A DNA stretch of 12,040 bases, from contig PFLI01000051.1 in NCBI GenBank assembly GCA_002785065.1, positions 1 to 12,040 on the forward strand, given 5' to 3'. The notes under the pieces were generated by a model. The model worked only from the letters and a program-made list of their open reading frames with translations, did not search any database and was not told where the DNA came from. A program made the position numbers and the translations under genes. This document shows positions 6,279 through 12,040 of this stretch, piece after piece (within the stretch, counting starts at the first letter, position 1; every line of letters begins with the position of its first letter). Origin of the DNA: Candidatus Roizmanbacteria bacterium CG_4_10_14_0_8_um_filter_33_9 (lineage in GTDB: Bacteria; Patescibacteriota; Microgenomatia; UBA1406; GWC2-37-13).

Positions 6279-7247
6279 TTATGTGTTTTGATACTTTTCT
6301 TTGTCTTTTTCTTTCCTTTTTCTTTTGATAAATATACTCATCGTAATAACAATGGTAATAAAGATCCCAAAAATATATTTAAATGGAATACCAATAAAAA
6401 TTGTGGAAATAGTAAGAGGACTTTGTTTGTCATTAAATCTTACGGACGCAACAACTTCATACCTTCCCCAAAAAAAACCGGAAAATATACAGTCCGGAGA
6501 ACAGCTGACAATCCTACTTGAATTTGAAAGGATATTTTGTGCGATTAGAGAACGTGTCATTGTTTCACCGAACCCTCCTTTTATTGAAATTGTTCCCTCA
6601 GGTTTAAATACATTATTTCCATCATTTCTGAGAGTGAGAAACACAGGGACCATATCAGAACTATCAACAATTTGGTATGGCACGTTAAATAGGGTAAATG
6701 TGTAACGAGGGCTAATGCGGAGGGACTCGATATTTCCTTTTATCTGGACTTTACCGGATTGAGTTACCGTAATGAGAAGAGGAGATCCAACACTTGCTTT
6801 TGAAATCGAACCTGATGAACCATTTATTCCTGGAGTTGTCTCTGTTTCAACTAACAGTACATAATAATAATCACCATCAGGGGTTCCTTCGGGAATTCGC
6901 ATCCGTACTACTGCTTGTCTATATGCTCCAGTACGTAATAGAAACGGTTCCTCCAACTGCAGGTCGGCATTATCGAGAGAAAATCGGACAGGTCCAATAA
7001 GTTCATCAGATATATTCATTGCGCCTGATGTTCCTTGGGCAGAAAATGTCCGTATTTTGAATCGCATTGTAGTTGGATCTCCTCCATTGGTAACTGTATA
7101 TCCGACAAGAATACTTTTTCCTTGTTTTATTATTGTTTCAACAATGGGGGGATTAAGAGAAAGGGTTATTTGCTGGGCATATGAGAGATTAGTGAATAGA
7201 CAATAGAGAATGGTAAAAAAACAGAATGTAAGTATATTTTTTTTCAT
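6279..7247 (-). CDS. DUF916-like membrane-anchored surface protein (WxL-interacting-protein-like)
   Basis: 322 aa. Signal peptide 1-24 with cleavage after SYA before QQ. Two beta-rich domains follow: about 27-165 (LNPPIVETIIKQGKS, VVRMRIPEGTPDGDYYYVLL, GSPLLITV) and about 166-285 (GKVQIKGNIESL, PVFLTLRNDGNNVFKPEGTI, GRYEVVASV). Then come a transmembrane helix (about 288-307) and a basic tail KRKRKEKDKEK. Signal peptide, two Ig-like domains, C-terminal helix and basic tail is the architecture of DUF916/DUF3324 WxL-interacting proteins of Gram-positive bacteria, which hold WxL proteins at the surface. The sequence match is by eye only. Cys249 and Cys253 (SCSPDC) may form a disulfide. Domain 1 is paralogous to the partial protein at 1-599. 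It lies 76 nt downstream of its likely partner and upstream of comEA. Confidence 0.75.
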   Translation of the reverse strand: MKKNILTFCFFTILYCLFTNLSYAQQITLSLNPPIVETIIKQGKSILVGYTVTNGGDPTTMRFKIRTFSAQGTSGAMNISDELIGPVRFSLDNADLQLEEPFLLRTGAYRQAVVRMRIPEGTPDGDYYYVLLVETETTPGINGSSGSISKASVGSPLLITVTQSGKVQIKGNIESLRISPRYTFTLFNVPYQIVDSSDMVPVFLTLRNDGNNVFKPEGTISIKGGFGETMTRSLIAQNILSNSSRIVSCSPDCIFSGFFWGRYEVVASVRFNDKQSPLTISTIFIGIPFKYIFGIFITIVITMSIFIKRKRKEKDKEKYQNT

Positions 7248-7323
7248 AATATTTATTTATCTCATTCCCAACTCCTAATTATTCTTTCGAAAAATCTCAG
7301 GGTAAACAGTAACTAATCTCTTT

Positions 7324-8175
7324 CTAGAAACTTGGTGTCGCGACAAAATGAATTACTGTTTGATAGCTTCCTGCGGGTTGAAGGGGGGAAATGTTTGCTT
7401 TAAAAGTAAGCGTTGATTGATGTGTTATATCCCGGGGTGTTCCTGTTAAAATGGGAGCAGATGTGGGAAGCGGATTGGGTGTTGGTGTAATATTAAGAGT
7501 GACATTTGAGCTTTGCATAATTACAGCGGGTACTTCTGAAGCACTTTTATCCGGAAACGGTCGAAAATAGGTGTTATCAATAAAATCAGATGGTACGTCT
7601 TCATCTTTCATATTATATCCAAAGCCATATGCAGAAGAAGAAGTCCAGGGTTTTGCTTGGTTTTCAGCACAGGTATATATTCCTCCATTACAGCAGGTAT
7701 CATTACTACATGATACTTCATAGATAGACGATGTTCCGGTAACTGTTTTAAGTGCAGACTCTTCTTGCGCAGTTACTACATATTGACCTGCTCCTCCAAA
7801 AGATACAGTAAGCGCGATTGAATTTGTAGTTGGAGTATTGGGAAGCAGGGTTCCTAAGTCGACCGTTGTATTTGAAACAGAAAAGGTAAATGGAATTTTC
7901 GAATATATATATTGGAAACCCGCTTTAACAACATATCCATTTGATTGAAATTGACCCGCAGCGGTTTGTCCGAGAGTTGAAGAAAGGGTATAAGTACTAT
8001 CATCGGTATCTTGCATCAACGAACCTCCCTTAGCTCCTCCCATATTAATATTTCCAAACTGAATTTTATATTGGGGAGAGTTCATGTTGATAGCATATAT
8101 ATGAGTAGTTAAGAATAAGAAGATAGTAGACAGGATAAAAAACAGTATTGATATTCTAGATATATTTATTTTCAT
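7324..8175 (-). CDS. predicted secreted surface protein (WxL-like partner, 283 aa)
   Basis: I choose ATG 8175 because AGGAAAAG lies just upstream, one of the few good ribosome binding sites here, and because a signal peptide starts there (MKINISRISILFFILSTIFL, cleavage near IYA). The frame extends to 8226, overlapping the upstream gene. Residues about 35-90 carry QYKIQFGNINMGG and TYTLSSTLGQTAAGQFQSNG then YVVKAGFQY, a layout with a GQ and a GY...GF pair. From 95 on comes a beta domain (FTFSVSNTTVDLGTLLPN, VSFGGAGQYVVTAQEE), a Cys cluster (156, 161, 162, 169), SAYGFGY (181-187), and the ending LQPAGSYQTVIHFVATPSF. The YGFGY motif and QPAG-x-Y...F end are shared with the 514-aa protein at 637-2181. 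Function is unknown. Its place before a DUF916-like gene suggests an exposed surface component. Confidence 0.78.
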   Translation of the reverse strand: MKINISRISILFFILSTIFLFLTTHIYAINMNSPQYKIQFGNINMGGAKGGSLMQDTDDSTYTLSSTLGQTAAGQFQSNGYVVKAGFQYIYSKIPFTFSVSNTTVDLGTLLPNTPTTNSIALTVSFGGAGQYVVTAQEESALKTVTGTSSIYEVSCSNDTCCNGGIYTCAENQAKPWTSSSAYGFGYNMKDEDVPSDFIDNTYFRPFPDKSASEVPAVIMQSSNVTLNITPTPNPLPTSAPILTGTPRDITHQSTLTFKANISPLQPAGSYQTVIHFVATPSF

Positions 8176-8197
8176 ATCTTTTCCTAAACTATTTAGA

Positions 8198-8851
8198 TTA
8201 TTTGCCCCCATTCTCAAACTTCTCAATTAAATGTTCAATGTTTCGGATATGTTTACGAATAGTGAGTAATTCATGGTCTCCTATAAAATTGTCAATTGCC
8301 TGATTCATAGACTGTAAATGATTTTTTATCATAAGAGATAAGAATAAATAAGTATCTTCTTTAGAAGTACCCAGTTTGGTTTCTAATTTTTGAACTTTTA
8401 TATTTGAGTTTTGAGCTTCTTTATATTCTTTTCCCATAAAAAGAGCAAATGGTGTTAGGAAAGCAAGGGCAAACGCAGGTATAAGGCGTTGAATAGGTTC
8501 AGTTGAAGGTAAGGTAATAACAAAAAAAAGGATAAGAGCAAGTGAAGTAGTAACGGAGATGATTGGTTCTAACAAAAGAGCGAGGGAAAAGATAAGAAAA
8601 TATAAGAGGAAAAAAAATGGTGAAGCAAGTTCGCCAGTTGTATTGATGACAAAAAGGATAACAAGAGTAAATATAACAGATTCAATAAGCCGGGACTTAT
8701 TTGTATTGATCAATTTACGTCCAACAAAGAGAATAATAAACAGAATTGTAATGATTTGAAGGTCATATTGCGCAAGACTTGTTTTTGGAAAAACAAATCC
8801 AAAGCAAATACAAAGAATTAAAATGAGAGAATGTATAATTTCAGGTGACAT
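8198..8851 (-). CDS. six-helix membrane protein with C-terminal helical tail, function unknown
   Basis: 217 aa. About six hydrophobic segments fill residues 5-140, followed by a cytoplasmic helical tail (about 142-217: KEYKEAQNSNIKVQKLETKL, then a helix pair ending EHLIEKFENGGK). The overall plan is that of a sensor-kinase input domain plus dimerisation helices with no ATPase domain. The tail contains LSLMIKNHLQSMNQAIDNF, loosely like the HisKA_2 box (H-x-V-K-N-N-L-Q), but the phosphoacceptor His position is Leu. Kinase activity is therefore not supported and the resemblance may be chance. It is the first gene of the run leading to the surface pair and comEA, with 22 nt between its stop and the next start. 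The start at ATG 8851 lies 6 nt after an extended -10 box and no Shine-Dalgarno is present. Confidence 0.7.
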   Translation of the reverse strand: MSPEIIHSLILILCICFGFVFPKTSLAQYDLQIITILFIILFVGRKLINTNKSRLIESVIFTLVILFVINTTGELASPFFFLLYFLIFSLALLLEPIISVTTSLALILFFVITLPSTEPIQRLIPAFALAFLTPFALFMGKEYKEAQNSNIKVQKLETKLGTSKEDTYLFLSLMIKNHLQSMNQAIDNFIGDHELLTIRKHIRNIEHLIEKFENGGK

Positions 8852-8857
8852 ATAGTA

Positions 8858-8866
8858 ACTATAACA
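8858..8866 (-). promoter_or_regulatory. extended -10 promoter for the membrane-protein operon
   Basis: On the minus strand TGT-TATAGT (8866-8858) is an extended -10 element with 5 of 6 matches to TATAAT. It ends 6 nt before ATG 8851, so transcription would begin at about the first base of the start codon. It is divergent from the secE promoter; the two -10 boxes are about 45 bp apart. Confidence 0.5.
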
Positions 8867-8905
8867 ATAATACCAATTTTAATCACTATAATATTAATAA
8901 TTTTG

Positions 8906-8914
8906 TGGTATACT
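8906..8914 (+). promoter_or_regulatory. extended -10 promoter of secE
   Basis: TGG-TATACT (8906-8914) is an extended -10 box with no good -35 at the usual distance. It ends 8 nt before ATG 8923, giving a predicted start at about 8921 and a leaderless secE mRNA. No Shine-Dalgarno sequence precedes the gene. Confidence 0.58.
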
Positions 8915-8922
8915 AAAAAACT

Positions 8923-9120
8923 ATGGCAAAACCTACTATTCCAACAGGATTTGCAAATAATATTATTGATGAATTAAAAAAGGTAACGTGGCCGACTAAA
9001 AACAATACCATTCGTTTAACTGTCATTGTTATTGCAATATCCTTGATAATTGGATTGTATATAGGTATAATAGATGTTTTATTGGCGAAAGGTTTAGAGG
9101 CAATGACGAAAGCTAGATGA
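8923..9120 (+). CDS. secE: preprotein translocase subunit SecE
   Basis: 65 aa, the normal size for a short single-helix bacterial SecE. The conserved amphipathic helix reads DELKKVTWPTKNN (16-28, with the diagnostic KVTWPT) and is followed by one transmembrane helix (about 31-53). SecE clamps the SecY channel in the cytoplasmic membrane and is needed for export of the surface proteins encoded nearby. The gene is first in the standard secE-nusG-rplK-rplA order. It ends in TGA, showing that UGA is a stop in this organism. The start is the only ATG before the conserved helix and lies 8 nt after the -10 box. Confidence 0.95.
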   Translation: MAKPTIPTGFANNIIDELKKVTWPTKNNTIRLTVIVIAISLIIGLYIGIIDVLLAKGLEAMTKAR

Positions 9121-9161
9121 GGCGTAGAGAAATGTTGTAATTAGTTAATTTTAAATTTTTC

Positions 9162-9253
9162 TGTCATCCTGAATTTATTTCAGGATCTTACACAAATATT
9201 AATCTCAATAAAGATGCTGAAACTCTTACAGAGTAAACAAGTTCAGCATGACA
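9162..9253. repeat. MITE-like palindromic element, divergent copy 3, in the secE-nusG spacer
   Basis: Terminal inverted repeats TGTCATCCTGAA (9162-9173) and TTCAGCATGACA (9242-9253) pair in 11 of 12 positions and resemble the CGTCATTCTGG ends of copies 1 and 2. Inside, CCTGAA-TTTAT-TTCAGG (9168-9184) is a perfect small hairpin. It occupies most of the 188-bp gap between secE and nusG. The 55 bp after it (9254-9308) are AT-rich without a clear promoter or ribosome binding site. Confidence 0.75.
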
Positions 9254-9308
9254 AACTAATAAAACAATTATGTATTTTCTGTTTATATTAATAATTTAGA
9301 TTTTTTTC

Positions 9309-9896
9309 ATGCAACCGACCGATATAGCGAAAGAACAAAAAGAAGCATTAAAAACAGTACCTGCAATTGGTACAGATGCAAAATGGTATGTTATTCACAT
9401 CCAAACAGGATATGAAAACAAAGTAAAACAAGCGCTGGAACAACGTATAAAAAGCCTTGGTGTTGAAGACAGAATTTTTGATATTGTTATTCCTATGCGT
9501 GAAATAGTTGTGATTAAAAAAGGAAAAAAAGCAAAAGCTATTGAAAAAGTGTTTCCCGGTTATGTTTTGATTCGGATGATTTTAGATGATGATTCGTGGT
9601 TGGTGGTTCGCACCACTGAAGGGGTAACTGGTTTTGTTGGCGCTGGACTTAAACCAACACCTATTTCCAACAAAGAAGTAGATGCAATTATGAAGTTTGT
9701 ACAACAAGAGCAACCGAAATTTAAAACTAAATTTTCTGTTGGGGAAGCTGTGAAAATTACCGAAGGGCCGTTTGCAGATTTTTTAGGAACTATCCAATCA
9801 ATTGATGAAGAACGAGGAAAAGTGCATGTTCTTGTTTCAATTTTTGATCGTGAAACACCAGTTGAGCTTGATTTTTTACAAGTGGCAAAACTATAA
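9309..9896 (+). CDS. nusG: transcription termination/antitermination factor NusG
   Basis: 195 aa, normal length. A 24-residue hydrophilic start precedes the NGN domain: KWYVIHIQTGYENKVKQALE (25-44), VFPGYVLIRM (81-90) and TTEGVTGFVG (102-111). The KOW domain is at the C-terminus (about 141-195), with GEAVKITEGPFADFLGTIQ (145-163) and VSIFDRETPVELDF (176-189). NusG binds the RNA polymerase clamp and suppresses pausing. Its KOW domain contacts Rho or ribosomal protein S10. It lies in its usual place between secE and rplK. No Shine-Dalgarno is visible before ATG 9309. The spacer upstream holds a palindromic element that could separate its transcription from secE. Confidence 0.97.
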   Translation: MQPTDIAKEQKEALKTVPAIGTDAKWYVIHIQTGYENKVKQALEQRIKSLGVEDRIFDIVIPMREIVVIKKGKKAKAIEKVFPGYVLIRMILDDDSWLVVRTTEGVTGFVGAGLKPTPISNKEVDAIMKFVQQEQPKFKTKFSVGEAVKITEGPFADFLGTIQSIDEERGKVHVLVSIFDRETPVELDFLQVAKL

Positions 9897-9903
9897 ACGC
9901 ACA

Positions 9904-9969
9904 ATTAAAGAGTTAAAGAGTTAAAGGATTAAAGGGTTAACGAATTTGTTAACACATTAATCCGTTAAT
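9904..9969. repeat. tandem TTAAAG units plus 38-bp palindrome, nusG-rplK spacer
   Basis: Roughly 8-bp units (AGTTAAAG, AGTTAAAG, GATTAAAG) run into a palindrome at 9926-9963. Its left arm GGATTAAAGGGTTAAC and right arm GTTAACACATTAATCC pair in 14 of 16 positions around GAATTT. Nearly the same element occurs at 10419-10468, where the core GTTAAC-x6-GTTAAC is in the opposite orientation. Confidence 0.85.
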
Positions 9970-9978
9970 AAAAACAAA

Positions 9979-10401
9979 ATGGCAAAAAAAGTAAAAACAC
10001 TTATCAAATTAAATCTTCCTGCGGGAGAAGCAACTCCTGCTCCTCCTGTTGGTCCAGCGCTTGGTCAGCATGGGGTTCCTATTATGGAATTTATTAAAGA
10101 GTATAACGCGCGAACCGCAAAACAAAAAGGACAGATAATTCCAGCAGTCATTACAGTATTTGAAGATCATTCTTTTACATTTATTACAAAACTGTCTCCT
10201 GTTGCCGCCATGATCAAGAAAAAAATGAATTTAAAGTTAGGTTCCGGCAAACCAAATACAGAAAAAGTTGGAAAAATGACAAAGCAACAAGTTGAAGAAA
10301 TCGCAAAAGAAAAACTTGCGGATTTAAATACTGACGATGTAGATATGGCAATGCGGATTGTTGCAGGGACAGCGAGGAGTATGGGAGTAGACGTGGAATA
10401 A
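9979..10401 (+). CDS. rplK: 50S ribosomal protein L11 (uL11)
   Basis: 140 aa, the usual length. The N-terminal domain shows IKLNLPAGEATPAPPVGPAL then GQHGVPIMEFIKEYNARTAK (residues 8-47). The C-terminal rRNA-binding domain shows KLSPVAAMIKKKMNLKLGSG (71-90) and ends VDMAMRIVAGTARSMGVDVE with the conserved TARSMG. L11 binds the GTPase-associated region of 23S rRNA and is a contact point for translation factors. It sits between nusG and rplA in the standard order. AAAACAAA precedes both this ATG and that of rplA, and neither has a Shine-Dalgarno, so initiation may rely on unstructured A-rich leaders. Confidence 0.98.
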   Translation: MAKKVKTLIKLNLPAGEATPAPPVGPALGQHGVPIMEFIKEYNARTAKQKGQIIPAVITVFEDHSFTFITKLSPVAAMIKKKMNLKLGSGKPNTEKVGKMTKQQVEEIAKEKLADLNTDDVDMAMRIVAGTARSMGVDVE

Positions 10402-10418
10402 ATTATAGAAGTTACTGA

Positions 10419-10468
10419 GTTAAAGGATTAAAGGGTTAACAAATTCGTTAACACGTTAATCCGTTAAT
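10419..10468. repeat. 38-bp palindrome, rplK-rplA spacer
   Basis: The core at 10425-10462 has left arm GGATTAAAGGGTTAAC and right arm GTTAACACGTTAATCC, 14 of 16 paired. The centre GTTAACAAATTCGTTAAC is the exact reverse complement of the centre at 9935-9952. The left arm and the flanking TTAATCCGTTAAT are the same as in the preceding spacer, so the two spacers share a related element. Confidence 0.85.
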
Positions 10469-10485
10469 TAATTAATCAAAACAAA

Positions 10486-11247
10486 ATGGGAAAAATGAAA
10501 CATAGGGCTTTGGGTTTGGAAGATATAGAAAAAGAACAAAAGGAAAAGCAAAAAAAGAAAGCTTTTGAGAAAAAAGCAGTTGTAAAAGAAATAAAAGAAG
10601 AAGCAGCAAAAAAAAGTAAAAAAACAGAAGTAAGAAAAAAGAAAAAAGGTCAGAGCAGGAGAGGTAAGAAATATACAAAAGCAAAAAAATCAATTGAAAA
10701 AAATAAAGCTTATTCTATAGAAGAAGCAATTAAAACAATTAAGTCGATGAAGTATGCGCAGTTTGATGAAGCCGTTGAGACACATATGAATGTGGATAAA
10801 ACAGGATTAAAAGGCGAAATGAGCTTGCCACATTCGATTGGAAAGACAATTAGGGTTGCGATTGTTGATGATGCTCTTCTTGAGAAAATTGCTGCAGGTA
10901 AAATTGAATTTGATATTTTAGTAACTCATCCTCAATATATGCCTAAATTGGCACGATTCGCAAAAGTACTAGGTCCAAAAGGACTTATGCCAAATCCAAA
11001 AGCAGGGACCATTTCTCCCAATCCTGAAGAAGTAGTAAAGAAATTCTCAAAAGGAGTTCTTCGCTGGAAAACAGAACCAAAATTCCCCCTCATTCATCAA
11101 ATGATTGGGAAAGTAAGTTTTGAAGACAAACAATTGGTTGAAAATGTACAAGCCTTTATTGAAATCGTCGGCAAGGTGCATATTTTGGAAATCTATCTGA
11201 AATCAACCATGAGTCCTTCGCTTAAAATAGATATTCAAAAAGTATAA
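10486..11247 (+). CDS. rplA: 50S ribosomal protein L1 (uL1) with charged N-terminal extension
   Basis: 253 aa. The L1 core begins near residue 60 (GKKYTKAKKSIEKNKAYSIE then EAIKTI), continues with FDEAVETHMNVD, LPHSIGKTIRVAIVDD and VLGPKGLMPNPKAGTISPNP (161-180, the L1 signature), and ends with the conserved STM (241-243). L1 forms the mobile stalk by the E-site and in many bacteria represses its own L11-L1 mRNA. Two features are unusual. Residues 1-59 are an added, almost entirely Lys/Glu/Arg helical segment. Domain II appears about 15-20 residues shorter than in E. coli between the RVA strand and the EKI helix. The next gene is not rplJ/rplL but a convergent gene 4 bp away, so the cluster ends here. 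Confidence 0.96.
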   Translation: MGKMKHRALGLEDIEKEQKEKQKKKAFEKKAVVKEIKEEAAKKSKKTEVRKKKKGQSRRGKKYTKAKKSIEKNKAYSIEEAIKTIKSMKYAQFDEAVETHMNVDKTGLKGEMSLPHSIGKTIRVAIVDDALLEKIAAGKIEFDILVTHPQYMPKLARFAKVLGPKGLMPNPKAGTISPNPEEVVKKFSKGVLRWKTEPKFPLIHQMIGKVSFEDKQLVENVQAFIEIVGKVHILEIYLKSTMSPSLKIDIQKV

Positions 11248-11251
11248 GAAG

Positions 11252-11938
11252 TTAAAGGCCAAACCTTTTTTTTGCAAGATAAACAATAAGATCAGAGGCT
11301 TCTTTTATTCCTAGATTTGGACCTGTTTGAATAACTAAATCAAAATGATGCGGCTTTTGATTATCATGTTTAAAAAGGGTTTTTGTATAGTTGCTACGAG
11401 TTAAATCTGATTCTTTTATACGTTTTAGAGCTTCATTTCGAGTTAGTTTATCATATTTCATAGTCCATTCAATACGCTGTTTGTATTCACAAATTATTCG
11501 GATTTTTAAAGCATTTGGAAACAAAAAATTACTGCCCCGTCCAATAATAATCGCATTTCCCCGTTTGCCGATAATAGAAAGGATTTGAAGAAGATGTTTA
11601 TAATACGAAGGAAGACTCATATATTTTTTTCCTAATGCATCAAATACAATCTCACTCATTACTGACTTTTGCATTTCGTCAGTATCTTCAACAATTTGTT
11701 TTTCTAATCGGGCGTCTTGTGCGATTTGGTCTAGAATATCTTTATGATAGACTTTCCATGGGCTTCCCAACTTGAATGCTACAAGGTCGGCAATAGGTTT
11801 ACCTCCGGAGCCCATTTGACGTGATATTGTTATAATAGGGAGGTGATTATACATAAGATGTGTTTTTTTGCCAAAATAATGGAGATGACGGGAGAACAGC
11901 TCAAAGTTCTTATTTATTAGGTTACAAAACCTTTTCAT
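11252..11938 (-). CDS. cytidylate kinase-like family protein
   Basis: 228 aa, soluble. The core starts near residue 33 with LPIITISRQMGSGGKPIADL. GSGGKPIA (43-50) is the family's glycine-rich P-loop variant, and ITISR precedes it as in cytidylate-kinase-like proteins. AIIIGRGSNFLF (129-140) is the second conserved block. The C-terminal segment runs from SDLTRSNYTKTLF through HHFDLVIQTGPNLGI, as expected of this family. The assignment to the Cmk-like P-loop group is fairly firm, but whether CMP is the true substrate is not known. Residues 1-28 are an extension relative to typical members and an alternative ATG lies at 11854. I keep ATG 11938 because TATAAT ends 12 nt before it. Its 3' end almost abuts rplA (4 bp between stops). 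Confidence 0.8.
   Translation of the reverse strand: MKRFCNLINKNFELFSRHLHYFGKKTHLMYNHLPIITISRQMGSGGKPIADLVAFKLGSPWKVYHKDILDQIAQDARLEKQIVEDTDEMQKSVMSEIVFDALGKKYMSLPSYYKHLLQILSIIGKRGNAIIIGRGSNFLFPNALKIRIICEYKQRIEWTMKYDKLTRNEALKRIKESDLTRSNYTKTLFKHDNQKPHHFDLVIQTGPNLGIKEASDLIVYLAKKRFGL
11254..11273 (+). terminator. weak intrinsic terminator after rplA
   Basis: AAAGG-CCAAA-CCTTT followed by more T residues (eight in all, 11266-11273) gives a 5-bp stem, 5-nt loop and U-run, 7 nt after the rplA stop. It overlaps the last codons of the convergent cytidylate-kinase-like gene. The stem is short, so efficiency is doubtful. Confidence 0.38.
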
Positions 11939-11950
11939 AAGATTTTGGAA

Positions 11951-11979
11951 ATTATACTATATGTTTATTCTTTTTGCAA
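11951..11979 (-). promoter_or_regulatory. promoter of the cytidylate-kinase-like gene
   Basis: On the minus strand TTGCAA (11979-11974) is followed after 17 nt by a perfect TATAAT (11956-11951). Transcription would begin near 11944, leaving a 5' leader of about 6 nt before ATG 11938. To the right, 11980-12040 is AT-rich spacer with nothing else I can support. Confidence 0.55.
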
Positions 11980-12040
11980 ATATTTGTTAAAGTCGGGTAC
12001 ATCGGTAACAGTTTCTGTTTGTTAACTTGTAACTGATAAT

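Noticed and set aside
8176..8226. Start at 8226 for the 283-aa surface protein
   Set aside because: It would overlap the upstream gene and place hydrophilic residues before the signal peptide. ATG 8175 has AGGAAAAG upstream.
9560..9904. Minus-strand 114-codon frame opposite nusG
   Set aside because: nusG is certain on the plus strand; the opposite frame is Ser/Thr/Cys-rich shadow coding without a recognisable domain.

Overview
This is an AT-rich bacterial window that most resembles a Candidate Phyla Radiation (Patescibacteria) genome, possibly a Microgenomates-type lineage. The assignment rests on content, not on a database search. The proteins are short and simplified. comEA/comEC-type DNA-uptake genes sit beside Cys-containing predicted surface proteins. 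Shine-Dalgarno sites are scarce, and almost every spacer carries palindromic or short tandem repeats. TGA serves as a stop codon (secE ends in TGA), so the UGA-recoded CPR groups are unlikely.

Layout. (1) 1-2181, minus strand: a predicted secreted surface protein of about 514 aa, followed by the N-terminal 199 codons of a DUF916-like (WxL-interacting-protein-like) exported protein that runs off the left edge. (2) 2182-2404: a divergent promoter region with a 7-bp tandem array between two inverted CCCTTGACAA boxes. (3) 2405-3160, plus strand: a PaaX-like regulator. (4) 3304-6048, minus strand: a DNA-uptake block in the order comEA, ComEC channel domain, separate ComEC-type metallo-beta-lactamase domain. 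The two ComEC parts are separated, and the channel gene is also preceded, by related palindromic repeats. (5) 6279-8851, minus strand: a six-helix membrane protein, a second surface protein and a second DUF916-like membrane-anchored protein. The last two are paralogues of the pair at the left edge, in the same order. (6) 8923-11247, plus strand: secE, nusG, rplK (L11), rplA (L1), with repeats in every spacer after secE. (7) 11252-11938, minus strand: a cytidylate-kinase-like protein convergent with rplA.

How the genes may work together. secE-nusG-rplK-rplA is a standard housekeeping cluster for secretion, transcription elongation and the ribosome. The two [surface protein + DUF916-like protein] pairs look like two versions of one cell-surface complex. 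The DUF916-like partner would be held in the membrane by a C-terminal helix, and the other protein would be the exposed component. One pair lies directly upstream of comEA-comEC, suggesting but not proving a link between the cell surface and DNA capture.

The points most worth a second look are the duplicated surface pair, the physically split ComEC between related palindromes, the repeat families filling the spacers, and several genes whose -10 box lies only 6-8 nt from the start codon, which implies leaderless mRNAs.
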